A stretch of DNA of 64,000 bases from Bostrychus sinensis (taxonomy: Eukaryota > Chordata > Actinopteri > Gobiiformes > Eleotridae), in NCBI GenBank assembly GCA_020698575.1, contig CM036252.1:10788901-10852900 (forward strand), read 5' to 3'. The notes under the pieces are model-generated. The model searched no databases, had not been told where the DNA came from, and worked only from the letters and a program-made list of their open reading frames with translations. Of this stretch, positions 12,973 to 25,418 are shown one piece after another; the stretch's first letter is position 1; each line of letters begins with the position of its first letter. A program made the position numbers and the translations under genes.

Positions 12973-14404
12973 GAAGCTAAAACATTTAGTTACTGTATTG
13001 GCTAATGAAATGGCTAATGCTTTAGCAAATTGAATAAGCTATTGCTGTTTTAAATTGCAAGTTAAAGTTTGTATTATTAATCAAAATAATAAATCAAACT
13101 ATTTATTTATCTTTTAAAACGGCTTTTGGCAATAATTTTATTAAAATTAGTATTAATTGCAGAATTAGTAATTGCACTTTTAAATTGACTTTTAAATAAA
13201 CAATTAAATTGTTGTTTAGGAAGTATTTTAAGAATTGCTCTTTCAATTTAAATATTAACAAATTAAATTGCAAATACATTTAATAAATCTCTATTTCATG
13301 TGTAATTTAAATGTTCTTTTATTAAATCCTTTATTATTATTTACCTGGTCTTAAAAATCCTCCATAGTATTTACGAGAAACGCTTGCAATATTTTTTCTT
13401 TCTGTCATGTCTTTAAGTCAAAAGACATTGATAATTTCATAATGTTAATAAGTTAGTTAAAAGTTATAAATAAGTTCATGATTGCTAAATAAATATGTTC
13501 ATTTAATATTGCAAACTGTTAAAAAAGTTACGGATAAAATTGTCAGAGTGAGACATCTTCTCCTGTAAGAATCGTTTTTGTTTTGCGCCATTAGAGGATC
13601 TTTGACGTTTTTTCCTCTCGGTGAAAATCAAGCTAGAACCACGGTAAAAAGAGGTCCAAAATGGCTCATTAACGCGCTGAATGTGCTCTAAACGTTTGAA
13701 CCTTGGGAAACTTTCGTCTTTGTAAGTATTTGTATGTTCAAAAGCTCTTAGTTTATGTTACAGTTGTATTTCGTTTGAACATTTGATGTAAACTTGAGGT
13801 TGCTACATGCTGCTAACAAGACTGCTGTTACATGTGCATAAGCTAACCTAGCTACTTGTATTAGCACACCAAATGTACAGTGCAGTTTGTAATACACATT
13901 TTTTCTGTATGTTTCAGTTATTAAAATATATATCAATTCAAGAGAACGCCATAAAAGCAAGAAAAGCACGCCTTGTATACAGAGTTTTCTTTATTAGCTC
14001 GCTGGCTGTCTAGCTTCACACAGCCAGGTGTCGTGAGGGCAGCACACTTTCACTGTGGCTCTTCAGTGCTTCTGTAATTAATCGAGTACTTTCACTCTTT
14101 TGAGGAATACATCTGGATCATTGCTTGTAGACGCTCTCATGGAGCCAAATTCAAACTGCAAAAAACCTGAAGGGTAAGAGTTAGGACAGTGTGAATGTTA
14201 TAGGTATTAATCTCTGCAGGTCTGTGGCTGTTGCTATTGATAATTATATGCAGAATGTGTGAGTGAACATTCCATTCTAATCCGCATCATCGGACAGTGT
14301 TCTAGAGCGCACCTTTAGAACACCTCCTTCATTTTGAGTCAGCTTGTACACAGAGCAGACGCATATCTTCAGCTCAGGGAGAAAATGTAATTTTACTCGT
14401 CACG
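12973..14404. other. upstream region of the USP gene
   Basis: AT-rich to about 13,550, then more mixed sequence. An AP-1-like TGAGTCA lies at 14,335-14,341, about 65 bases before the proposed start codon. A short frame at about 14,140-14,175 (ATGGAGCC...) is followed by a possible donor and might be an alternative first exon, but nothing else supports it. Confidence 0.35.
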
Positions 14405-17400
14405 ATGTTCAAAAGGTTCTTCGGTGGTAAAACGGTGAGTTATCTGTAGGTTTTTACCATGTTCTGGTGCAATTTGTTTGATTTTTGTTGTTGTTTTTTT
14501 TGTTTTTTTTTGTAAATTCAACAGCAACGGTCGTACTCTGACTGTGTTAAGTCTTATTCATATGAGTTCAGTATTTTTTCAATGTTTGATGTGTTATACA
14601 TAATTTCCTGTGAATATTAATTGTTTTTGTGTTGTGTTTTACCAGGACCGTGAAAGTCCACCGCAGGATCTACAGAGAAGGACTGCATTCGTTGAGCCTC
14701 AGAGGTACCACACATGATTTCACTAAACCTCTTTATTCACAACACACAACAAACTTACCATGCTACACTGAAATTATTTTAGCATTTCTTACATTTTATT
14801 TTGAAATGTTATCCAGATTTAGTGTTTCTTTTGTATGAAAGTACGGCAACTTTCTCCTCCCAATGAAGTAGTAATGAAATGTAACGTATGTGTGTCCTGA
14901 GGCAGACACTTTCAGATAAAATACTGTTACTTTTTTATCTTCAACAAGTCATAAAGTCACTCATTTATTATCTTCATTAATGCAAATTGGATATTTACTT
15001 TAACAAATTTTCACATCCGGTTCCTTGTTTACGTCTTTCAAAATAAGATTGTGGGCTAACGTTAATCAGAAAATCACAAGACGGACAAAGTTAGCTACAA
15101 AAACACTAAGATCACTGAAAGAACGTCGCCCGAGTGTGACCTGAGCGTTCCCTGCACATTTCCCGATCAAAATTACTTTCATATCATGATTATTTTATAA
15201 ACACTTAGCATAAATACACAAAAATTACCACAGAGGTAGAGCAATATGTGGAGTTTTTGTTTATCTACCGTTAGCCAGTTAACGTCTTTACGAACGTCTG
15301 TTAGAAGACGAGAAATACCAAAAGGTGAGCGACTCAGGACACATACGTTATATACTTTACATAAGAAGTAGTGGTAACAGCAGTAGTATTAGTTATAACT
15401 GTTAGTAACAGCAGTAGTATTAGTTATAACTGTTAGTAACAGCAGTAGTATTAGTTATAACTGTTAGTAACAGCAGTAGTATTAGTTATAACTGTTAGTA
15501 ACAGCAGTAGTATTAGTTATAACTGTTAGTAATAGCAGTAGTATTAGTTATAACTGTTAGTAACAGCAGTAGTATTAGTTATAACTGTTAGTAACAGCAG
15601 TAGTATTAGTTATAACTGTTAGTAACAGCAGTAGTATTAGTTATAACTGTTAGTAATAGCAGTAGTACCAGCTGTGGTGTTGTTTGTAGAAGTAGTGGCA
15701 AAATACTATTTCTGAAGTTTTAAGGTAACAGTATTTTTACTTGAGTACATTCTTTGGGTTACTTTGAGTAAATATTTCACTTCAGGTCTAAACAAATATT
15801 TGAGTAGAAAACAATTTTTCTAGATATAGATTTTTATTGTATTAGTTTTGTGTTTTTTCTGTTTGTGTAGACAGTGTCCTCTCAACAGTAGCTCACTGTG
15901 TGGCCCTCCTTTAGAAACATGACCTAAATGTGAATACACTGTGTACTGTAGATACATTTCCTCTGTTTTATGTCACTTACATTAACTCTCCTACAGCCCT
16001 AAGACATGTTTTGATGTTTTGCACCTATTTTTTGAGGATAACTTTTGCTGTGTTGATTCAAATGGCATAGATTTTGCCTCAGGTGAATTTTCAGATTTCA
16101 AAATGTAGTTCTTACAGAGATGTGCACATCAGGGCAAAGTAGAAAAAGGTCCCAGACTGAGCAGAGGCAGAGGTTTGTGCTGGATGTGTCTGCACCACAT
16201 AAACTGGAATTTAAGGCTTACATTTCATAAACAGAATTCATTTTTGCTGTGTATGATGAGGACTGAAGTTAATCATCGTAACCATGAAAAAAAAGGAATT
16301 ATTGACCATTAGAAATGTTTTCTATGGCAGTTTTTATTGTTTTTTTTTGTACTCAGGGTGAAAGGTGTGAGTAAAAAGTTCGGCTGTAGGAGGGATAATA
16401 ATTTTATTTTTGACATCTGTTTAAATAAACCATGTTTCTTGACTGAATACAAATGTCCTTGTTTGTTTTCATCTCCAGTGTGGACAGCGCTCAGGGCTCA
16501 GAGAAACTTCTTGGCTGTCGAGTTTGGACCAGGCGGCTCTTTGGATGCGTCCCGGTGAGTCTCACAGCAAGTGGCTTTCACTTCACTATCTTTACATTTA
16601 CAACTGAGTGTTTGTAAAAGATGATTCCTGACTGGTGTTTTTGTGTCCACAGAAAAAGGACAGCACTCCATCTGCGCCGAATAAGTAAGAATACTCCACA
16701 CAATTATAAGAAAAACGTTTTTTTTACACACAACAATACAGTCAACTCTCCTTTTTTGTTGCAGTGGTTCAAAATCGTCACCAAGAAGAAAGTTCTTCTG
16801 GCTCCCAAGCTGCTGCAGAGTAAGTACCATGCAAAGCTTCAAGTCACTGATTTTGATTCTTAATGAAAACATAATAGCATTTAGAGGTCTACTAGAAAAT
16901 ACAGCATTTTTGATTACTATCAATTGTGTTTGCTACATTTTATAACAAATACTTATTCTGTATTTATATAAGCATGTTTTGGATGTGTTGTATGGAGGAC
17001 CATGAGGGCCATGTGAAAAGGAATAAAGTAGTATTAGTTATTTTTATTAGTTTTAAAAATGTATTTAAATACATTTTAATCTATTTATTAAATAAATGCT
17101 TTTATTAAAAGAAGAATTAATAGCGTTATTCATTAATCCATTTAGAAAACCAATTACTAAATGTATTTACAAACCCTTTTATTAAAAGCATTTGCAAAAC
17201 GTATTAGCTTCTGTGATTAGCCTCTGCTTTTAGCTTTTCTGTAGCGTTCCTGGTCCTGGCTAAAGTAAAGTTAAATAAAAAGCAGATGTAACAGAGCTTG
17301 TTACGGTCCCTGTTGGCAATGGTCTAGGGATAAAAGGGAGGCATAACATAAAAGATGGACAACGGTTACAGTGCTCAACAGAAAGGTTTATTTTAACAGA

Positions 17401-20400
17401 AATTACTCACAACGTAATCAAACACAGAGATGGGGAGCCCAGCAACAAAAGAGGGGATAACTAAATTAAACTAAAGGGAGCTGGGTCTCCCCACTCCCAA
17501 ACTAAACTAAAGTAAAAGAAAATGGGGACGTGACAGAGTGGATTAATGAATAACGCTATTAATTCTTCTTTAAATAAAAGTATTTAGTAATTCATTAACT
17601 AAATAAACTTTTAAAAACTCTTTTAGTAAAAGCTTTATTTGTTTTCGCATGGCGCTCATGGTCCTCCATAGTGTTGCATGGATAGCTAAGTTTTGGTTTG
17701 ATTGTTATTCCATTTTTTGGTGATTTGAGTTTTTCATTGTCTTCAACAGAGGGAGCACAGAGTGACTCCTTCCCCTGAGCTGCAGACGAGGTAAGCACCA
17801 GTTCACAATGATTCAGTCTCAAAATAATCATAATCATAAAGTTTAAACACTAAAATATGCAAGGGTTAAAGGTTTTTACTCTCTGGTCTGTGATTCTGCA
17901 GCGTCAACCTCGCGGAGTCCAAGGCCGAGCTCAAATCCAAGGACGAACCCAAGGCCAGGGTTGAACTCAAGGCCTGGGCCAAACCCAAGGCCGGGGCCAA
18001 ACCCAAGGCCGGGGCCAAACCCAAGGCCGGGGCCAAACCCAAGGCCCAGCCTGAGTTCAAGTTTGAGCAGTGCAAGATAAAAGAACCATTTCCCAGGAGA
18101 CGTACTGGGTGAGTTTATCAGCTCCATACACATGATCACACTAACTGCTCTTGTTATTGCTCAGAGAAAGAATAAAATAATATAATTTTCCTGGCAGACT
18201 TCCAAACATAGGCAACACGTGTTACCTGAACGCGTGCCTTCAGAGCCTGATGACGCTGGAGCAGTTCATGGCGATGGTCAGGGATCAGGAGAGTGTGTGG
18301 AGGCACAGTCACGAGGCAGGGCTGCTGAGGTAGGCAACACTCACACAGGCTTTTTCTTTTGTTTTTGTCAACATCTCAGTTCATGTGTAAACAGTAATTA
18401 GCCATTCCCAAAGTCAGGAGCGTCACGGCCCTCCTTAAATTTACCAAAATCCCACACCAACCCCCAACAATACAACTTCCCTCGATTACAAATTTTATTT
18501 TCATGTTTTTCTTCATATATTTCCATAAAAACATTACAAAAGACACTGACTATTGGTTAAAAAGTGTTTTAAAGTTATATTTTTAATCAAATACACTGTA
18601 AGAAATAAAATAAAATGCTGCAAAAACTCAACAACTCAAGGCAAAGGATCCCTCAAGATTTTTGGGGCCAACTCAAAATCTCAAGTTTTCAACAACTAAT
18701 ATTTTTTACTCACCAAATTTAACGTTCATACATCTAAAAACTTGAAATTTTAAGTTTTACTCACTATCTTTATTTTTTCCAGCTCATCTTACAGCAACTG
18801 ACTCCACTGTTCAGAAAAAGTATTATTGATAATAATCAAAACTAAATATACTACGTTTAACAAAAGAATAACTTTTTCTGAACTCTGTAAGTTGGCTGTA
18901 AGATGAGTTTCGATTTCAATTTATTATTATTATTGTTTTTTTTAATTATTAGTTATAGTAAGTAGTAGTATTAGTTATATTATTATTATTATTATTATTA
19001 TTATTTCAGACACATGGATTTGGTTCATAGAAACAAATAAATCATACAAAAATATAAAATGTCAATGAAAATATTAAGTACCTAAAAACATTAAGTACAT
19101 AAAAAACATTTGAAATGAATTACAGTTGTATACTTGTTTTAAAATATTACTTTAAAACAACTTTTAGTCAATAATCAGTGTTTTTGTAATGGTTTTATAA
19201 AAACGAAACATATGGAGGAAAACATGGCAGAGTCTTTTGAATAGAAGGAAGTTTTATTGTTGGGGGTCCGCGAGGGATTTTCAGAAATTTAAGGGGCCAC
19301 GACCGTCCTGGCTTTGGGAATAGCTGGGGTACTGTGTATCAAGTGTTTTAAAGGAAGGTAAAGGTGTTAATCATAATTAAACACTGGATAACTCCATAAA
19401 GCTACAAAATGATCATAATTTAAGTTTGCCCATTATACTGACAGTGTGTCTCTCCCCAGACACCTCCAGGCCATCGCAGACGCCCAGAACTCTCCAGTAA
19501 ACACCAAGATCCCCCTGCTCCATAAATTCAAACAGGCTGTGGCCTCTAAAGTTCCTGAGCTGCAGGGATTTCAGCAGAAGGTAAGTAGCTAGGTTACTGT
19601 TGCTTTAAAGTTTATCAATGAACAAGGGCTGCCCATCATTCTAGGTCACAAATGTATTATTATGGCAACATTGCAAATCACTAAATCAAACAGAAAAAAC
19701 ACTATGGTCTTTGAGACAGACAGTTCCTTTACTGTAAAAGTAAAAAAACATGATCTGACCCGGAGTCTGGTCCTGGTTACTTTTTCTTTTTGGTTCACAG
19801 TGAAGATTTGGGGACAAATAAACAGCCAATAACTCCTCACTGTAAACCATTTCAGCATTAACCAAGTTAACCAGCAGCAGCTGAAAATGTAGCACCTGAG
19901 CAAAGCAACAGAGCTACAACTGAGCAGATTCATCTTTATAGCCCATTGTTGTAAATTTGTTGAATTCAGCCATTTATTACAATATATTTATGTATGACCA
20001 TATGAATTTACCACTTCAGTGTGCCCAGGGTTTCTGCTCTTCTGTTAAAAGGGAGTTATTCCTTGCCACCATCACCAAGATCGTGCTCATGGGAGAATGT
20101 TGGGTTTTCTCACTGAAATCTAAACTAAATTGAAGAGTATGACCTGCTCTTATAGGAAAGCACACTGAGACAAGTTCAGATGGATTTGATTTGATTTTTG
20201 ACTGATTTAGCTGTAGCTTTGACTGGAAAAGCCTTGTATTTATTGATCTTCAGATTCACTATAAGTCTTACTCAAATATTGTGGGTCATAACTTACCTTA
20301 ACGTAACTTTTTTTCCTATTGGTTTTCAGGACGCTCACGAGTTCCTCACTGCAGTGATGGACCAAATCCGGGGCTTGGCCCCATCACTGCAGCGCCTTGC

Positions 20401-21461
20401 TTCCAGGCTGGGCACCACTTACACCTGCCCAGTCCAAGCCCAGATGATGTTCCACATGGAGAGGACCAGGACCTGCAGGACGTATGGACACACACCACAC
20501 ACTCACTGGAAACTCACTGGATTAGCTGCTCACAGCTTCATGTATAATGTGTTTATCTCTGCAGATGTGCTGTGAAGTCCTGCAGAACAGAGGACTTCAC
20601 AAGCCTCTCCCTGGACCTGGTTCCTGGTTTGTGCGTTGATCGCCTTCTGGAGCACCATCTGAGGGTATGTTTGGAAAGGGAATTGTGCATTTATCTGACT
20701 CAAAAGTGTTTTGATGCATCTGTATTTATCATGTACAATGGCACATAAACAATTAAATACACGTGTGTTTTGCAGGAGACGGAGCTGGAGTTCAGATGTG
20801 GGTGTGGCGGCTCAGTGTCCAGCCAGAAAACAGCCTTTGCCTCTCTGCCAAAGTAAGTTAAGATGTAATGATAAAATAGGAGGCCTTCACTTTGTACATT
20901 GTAACCCCTTTTATTCATTTTGTCACACAGTGTCCTCATTCTCCAGCTGAAGAGGTTCAGATACGATCAGCAGTTTAGGCAGGAAAAGGTGACCGCTCCC
21001 GTCCATCTGAACAGAGACCTCGTGGTGTCATCAAAAGAGGTAAAAATAACCATTGTTAGTAAATACTAGTTGTGGAGGAACAGTACAAGTAAACAGTGAA
21101 CATAACTCAATTTTCTACCTTTTTTTTTTTTTAGGATGCAGGCTGTTTCAGTTTAGTGAGCATCATACCTCATCTCGGCTTTTCAGCTGACCATGGTGAG
21201 ATTCTTATTTGTATACATATGTGCAAATAAAAATGACGTTTCCTTTTAATTTTTAGTTATTTTCAACCAATAATTAACTTTTCTCTTCTTTTAGGACACT
21301 ACATCTGTCACAAACAGGATCCTGAAGACAAGCCGTCGGCGCGCACGGATAAATGGCTCACTTTTGATGACACCATGGTTTTTCCGTCCACTGGGAGGGA
21401 CTGCTGCAGGAAGAGGGAGAACTCGGCCTACATCCTCTTCTACAAAAGGATCTTGGTCTAA
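14405..21461 (+). CDS. ubiquitin-specific protease, USP37/USP26/USP29-like
   Basis: Fifteen exons with agreeing phases: 14405-14434, 14646-14704, 16479-16554, 16653-16684, 16765-16819, 17750-17790, 17902-18108, 18198-18329, 19460-19580, 20330-20481, 20565-20664, 20776-20852, 20931-21039, 21135-21195 and 21295-21461. They give 1,419 nt and 472 aa. The Cys box GLPNIGNTCYLNACLQSL begins at residue 167 (catalytic Cys175). The second box DAHEFL starts at residue 252. Zinc-ribbon cysteines appear as CRTC and CGC. LPNVLILQLKRF is typical of the family. The His box is GHYICH (His419) and is followed by WLTFDD (likely Asp442) and SAYILFY. The enzyme should remove ubiquitin by cysteine-protease chemistry. 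It is far shorter than mammalian USP37; the 166-residue N-terminal part is basic, low in complexity and has no recognised domain. Exon 7 contains a tandem AKPKAG repeat. The start was chosen because its exon splices in phase 0 into the chain. Confidence 0.88.
15373..15666. repeat. 31-bp tandem repeat
   Basis: About 9.5 copies of a 31-bp unit that contains GTTAGTAACAGCAGTAGTAT. Copies are nearly identical, differing mainly by AACAGC versus AATAGC. It lies in intron 2 of the USP gene. Confidence 0.92.
15987..16394. mobile_element. piggyBac-like MITE, short copy
   Basis: Begins after TTAA (15,983-15,986) with CTCTCCTACAGCCC and ends GGCTGTAGGAGGG before ATAA, a mutated TTAA. The whole body matches the longer copy at 34,385-35,208 except for an internal deletion. 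TTAA target sites with short inverted ends are typical of piggyBac-type elements. It lies in intron 2 of the USP gene. Confidence 0.72.
16985..17682. mobile_element. AT-rich MITE with TATGGAGGACCATGAG ends
   Basis: The left end TATGGAGGACCATGAGGGCC and the right end, reversed (CTATGGAGGACCATGAGCGC), are inverted repeats. The interior word GCGTTATTCATTAATCC also recurs in inverted form. A related half copy lies at 36,107-36,360. The element fills much of USP intron 5 and has another insertion inside it at about 17,299-17,531. Confidence 0.65.
17299..17531. mobile_element. possible solo LTR nested in a MITE
   Basis: The segment starts TGTTACGGTCCC and ends GGGGACGTGACA, a TG...CA pair with short inverted similarity, and it interrupts the surrounding MITE. 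A clean target duplication was not found, so this is tentative. Confidence 0.3.
17936..18052 (+). repeat. 18-bp in-frame coding repeat in USP exon 7
   Basis: The unit GCCAAACCCAAGGCCGGG repeats about four times, with weaker relatives upstream. Its length is a multiple of three, so it keeps the reading frame and encodes (AKPKAG)n, a basic flexible linker just before the catalytic domain. Copy number is likely to vary between individuals; that is inference. Confidence 0.85.
18399..19326. mobile_element. hAT-like MITE with long inverted ends
   Basis: The left end (AGCCATTCCCAAAGTCAGGA) and the reversed right end (AGCTATTCCCAAAGCCAGGA) match over about 40 bases. The body shares the long stretch around TTAAGTACCTAAAAACATTA with 31,589-31,998 in inverted orientation. 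No 8-bp duplication is evident at this copy. It lies in USP intron 8. Confidence 0.7.
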
Positions 21462-21598
21462 GTATCCGGCTGAGCCTCGAAAGTAGCCAGGGCCAGACAG
21501 AGGCTAAACATCTGCTCTTCTTGGCCCTGGTTATTTACAGATTCTCTCCACCTAAAGGCTTGCACTAGAGTTTAGAGACTTAAGTGGAAGTCTGGGTG

Positions 21599-22100
21599 AG
21601 ACGGGAACAGAGTCAGGACAGAGACGGGGACAGAGTCAGGACAGAGTCAGGACAGAGACGGGAGCAGAGTCAGGGCAGAGACGGGAGCAGAGTCAGGACA
21701 GAGACGGGGACAGAGTCAGGACAGAGACGGGAGCAGAGTCAGGACAGAGACGGGAGCAGAGTCAGGACAGAGACGGGAGCAGAGTCAGGACAGAGACGGG
21801 GACAGAGTCAGGACAGAGACGGGAGCAGAGTCAGGACAGAGACGGGAGCAGAGTCAGGACAGAGACGGGGACAGAGTCAGGACAGAGACGGGGACAGAGT
21901 CAGGACAGAGACGGGAGCAGAGTCAGGACAGAGACGGAGACAGAGTCAGGACAGAGACGGGAACAGAGTCAGGACAGAGACGGGAGCAGAGTCAGGACAG
22001 AGACGGGAGCAGAGTCAGGACAGAGTCAGGACAGAGTCAGGACAGAGTCAGGACAGAGACGGGGACAGAGACGGGGACAGCGTCAGGGCAGAGTCAGGAT
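21599..22100. repeat. 23-bp minisatellite, block 1
   Basis: Units of 23 bp (GTCAGGACAGAGACGGGA plus GCAGA) with sub-variants GGGGACA and GGAACA. The block starts about 140 bases after the USP stop codon. It lacks stop codons in all three plus-strand frames, so long open frames here are by-products and not genes. Confidence 0.95.
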
Positions 22101-22200
22101 TGAGACAGGAACATCTGCTCTTTTTGGCCCTGGTTATTTACAGATTCTCTCCACCTAAAGGCTTGCACTAGAGTTTAGAGACTTTAGTGGAAGTCTGGGT
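22101..22200. repeat. duplicated USP 3' flank between minisatellite blocks
   Basis: This stretch, from ACATCTGCTCTT through GGAAGTCTGGGTGAGACGGG, nearly repeats 21,508-21,603. The unit of flank plus array was therefore duplicated in tandem about 600 bp apart. Confidence 0.9.
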
Positions 22201-24377
22201 GAGACGGGAACAGAGTCAGGGACAGAGTCAGGACAGAGACAGGAGCAGAGTCAGGGCAGAGACGGGAGCAGAGTCAGGGCAGAGACGGGAGCAGAGTCAG
22301 GGCAGAGACGGGAGCAGAGTCAGGACAGAGACGGGGACAGAGTCAGGGACAGAGACGGGAGCAGAGTCAGGGCAGAGACGAGAGCAGAGTCAGGACAGAG
22401 ACTGGGACAGAGTCAGGGACAGAGACGGGAGCAGAGTCAGGACAGAGACGGGAGCAGAGTCAGGGACAGAGACGGGGACAGAGTCAGGGCAGAGACGGGA
22501 GCAGAGTCAGGACAGAGACGGGGACAGAGTCAGGACAGAGACGGGAGCAGAGTCAGGACAGAGACGGGGTCAGAGTCAGGACAGAGACGGGAGCAGAGTC
22601 AGGACAGAGACGGGGACAGAGTCAGGGACAGAGACGGGAGCAGAGTCAGGGACAGAGACGGGGACAGAGTCAGGGCAGAGACGGGAGCAGAGTCAGGACA
22701 GAGACGGGAGCAGAGTCAGGGACAGAGACGGGAGCAGAGTCAGGACAGAGACAGGAGCAGAGTCAGGACAGAGACGGGAGCAGAGTCAGGGACAGAGACG
22801 GGAGCAGAGTCAGGACAGAGACAGGAGCAGAGTCAGGGACAGAGACGGGGACAGAGTCAGGGACAGAGACGGGAGCAGAGTCAGGGACAGAGACGGGGAC
22901 AGAGTCAGGGCAGAGACGGGAGCAGAGTCAGGACAGAGACGGGAGCAGAGTCAGGGACAGAGACGGGAGCAGAGTCAGGACAGAGACAGGAGCAGAGTCA
23001 GGACAGAGACGGGGACAGAGTCAGGACAGAGACGGGGACAGAGTCAGGGCAGAGACGGGAGCAGAGTCAGGACAGAGACGGGGACAGAGTCAGGACAGAG
23101 ACGGGAGCAGAGTCAGGGCAGAGACGGGAGCAGAGTCAGGACAGAGACGGGAGCAGAGTCAGGACAGAGACGGGAGCAGAGTCAGGACAGAGACGGGAGC
23201 AGAGTCAGGGCAGAGACGGGACAGAGTCAGGGCAGAGACGGGAGCAGAGTCAGGACAGAGACGGGGACAGAGTCAGGACAGAGACGGGAGCAGAGTCAGG
23301 GCAGAGACGGGAGCAGAGTCAGGACAGAGACGGGGTCAGAGTCAGGACAGAGACGGGAGCAGAGTCAGGACAGAGACGGGGACAGAGTCAGGGACAGAGA
23401 CGGGAGCAGAGTCAGGGACAGAGACGGGGACAGAGTCAGGGCAGAGACGGGAGCAGAGTCAGGACAGAGACGGGAGCAGAGTCAGGGACAGAGACGGGAG
23501 CAGAGTCAGGACAGAGACGGGAGCAGAGTCAGGGCAGAGACGGGAGCAGAGTCAGGACAGAGACGGGAGCAGAGTCAGGACAGAGACGGGAGCAGAGTCA
23601 GGGCAGAGACGGGAGCAGAGTCAGGACAGAGACGGGAGCAGAGTCAGGGACAGAGACGGGGACAGAGTCAGGGCAGAGACGGGAGCAGAGTCAGGACAGA
23701 GACGGGAGCAGAGTCAGGGACAGAGACGGGAGCAGAGTCAGGACAGAGACGGGAGCAGAGTCAGGGCAGAGACGGGAGCAGAGTCAGGACAGAGACGGGA
23801 GCAGAGTCAGGACAGAGACGGGAGCAGAGTCAGGGCAGAGACGGGGACAGAGTCAGGACAGAGACGGGAGCAGAGTCAGGACAGAGACGGGAGCAGAGTC
23901 AGGGCAGAGACGGGAGCAGAGTCAGGGCAGAGACGGGAGCAGAGTCAGGACAGAGACGGGAGCAGAGTCAGGACAGAGACGGGAGCAGAGTCAGGACAGA
24001 GACGGGAGCAGAGTCAGGACAGAGACGGGGACAGAGTCAGGACAGAGACGGGAGCAGAGTCAGGACAGAGACGGGAGCAGAGTCAGGACAGAGACGGGAG
24101 CAGAGTCAGGGCAGAGACGGGAGCAGAGTCAGGACAGAGACGGGAACAGAGTCAGGACAGAGACGGGAGCAGAGTCAGGACAGAGACGGGGACAGAGTCA
24201 GGACAGAGACGGGAGCAGAGTCAGGACAGAGACGGGAGCAGAGTCAGGACAGAGACGGGAGCAGAGTCAGGACAGAGACGGGAGCAGAGTCAGGACAGAG
24301 ACGGGAGCAGAGTCAGGACAGAGACGGGAGCAGAGTCAGGGCAGAGACGGGAGCAGAGTCAGGACAGAGACGGGAAC
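22201..24377. repeat. 23-bp minisatellite, block 2
   Basis: About 90-95 units of 23 bp, many with one extra G (24 bp, GTCAGGGACAGAG). Reading across three units gives a 23-residue protein cycle with words such as RDGSRVRTETG, which produces a spurious open frame of over 700 codons. The plus strand is purine-rich. The block ends abruptly at the inverted-repeat element beginning at 24,381. Confidence 0.95.
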
Positions 24378-24663
24378 TTATGGGGCTATTATTGTTGCAA
24401 AAAGATTTGTGCGTGTGTAAATAGATTTGTCTGATGTAGATCAGATGCAGATGTTTAGCAGGAATGCACAGAGATAGCCGCTGTCTGTCTCATAAAGACA
24501 CTCGCTAAAGCAAAAAAAAATTCGATTCGATTTTGCCCCACAGCTTATTGAGTGTTGACCAATGACTAAGCTGCTTTAAAGTAGGGAGTCAATTTGATGG
24601 AGAATAACCTCCGGTGGGGGGCAGCATTACGCGCTTCAGCGTACAGCCTGCCGGAAATAATTT

Positions 24664-24664
24664 G

Positions 24665-24694
<30 letters not shown>
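24664..24694. repeat. (GAA)n microsatellite
   Basis: About ten GAA units inside the 24.4-26.1 kb inverted-repeat element. Confidence 0.9.
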
Positions 24695-24696
<2 letters not shown>

Positions 24697-25418
24697 GGGA
24701 GTCTCTCGTCAGAGGCTGTGTCCGAACGTCATCCCTAATCCCTCTGTAGTGCACTCTGTAGTGGTCACGCCATTTTGTAGTGGTGTCCGAATGTCTAATG
24801 GATAAAAAATAGTGCACTCAAAATTTCCCACAATGCATTTTGAAAAGTAGTGGACAGCGATGGTCACTAGAGGTCAGTATAGACCAGAATGCTTTGCGAG
24901 TTTCGGAGGAGAACAGCGGGACCGCGACAGGTCTTTAAACTGTACACAACACGTCTGAATGAACCCAGTTAGAAACGCTTTTTTTTTACTTCTGTCACGT
25001 CGTTATCAGAAATAAAAAGCTCTTAAATAAGTGATTGTCTTTATGAGACAGACAGCGGCTATCTCTGTGCATTCCTGCTAAACATTTGCAAAATGTTTTT
25101 ACTGCTAGCACATCAGAATTTATGTTTTCCGACATTTTAATAAAACTTTAGGTCTCAGAGTTATACAGTATATACTGCCTTCATGCCTACAGAACCTCAT
25201 ATACCACTACTGCCACCTGCTGGTGCACTGTTTCATCGACCAGCCCACAGCCTATAAGGCTAAACTCAGGGCAAAATAACTTTTAGTTACACAGGAATCA
25301 AAACACAGACACAAATCTGACGTGGCAGGACTGTAGCAAAAATATTGTGTGTAATTAGAGCTTTGTACGTAGGACTTAGAACTTTTTAGCTTGTTTGCTT
25401 TTACAACATGATCATTTT

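Noticed and set aside
14140..14175. Alternative USP start exon (MEPNSNCKKPEG)
   Set aside because: A donor follows, but it does not join the next exon in a supported way, and the start at 14,405 gives a complete consistent chain.
22187..24424. 745-codon open frame
   Set aside because: Produced by a 23-bp repeat with no stop in any plus-strand frame; the composition is a pure repeat cycle and there is no domain or splice support.
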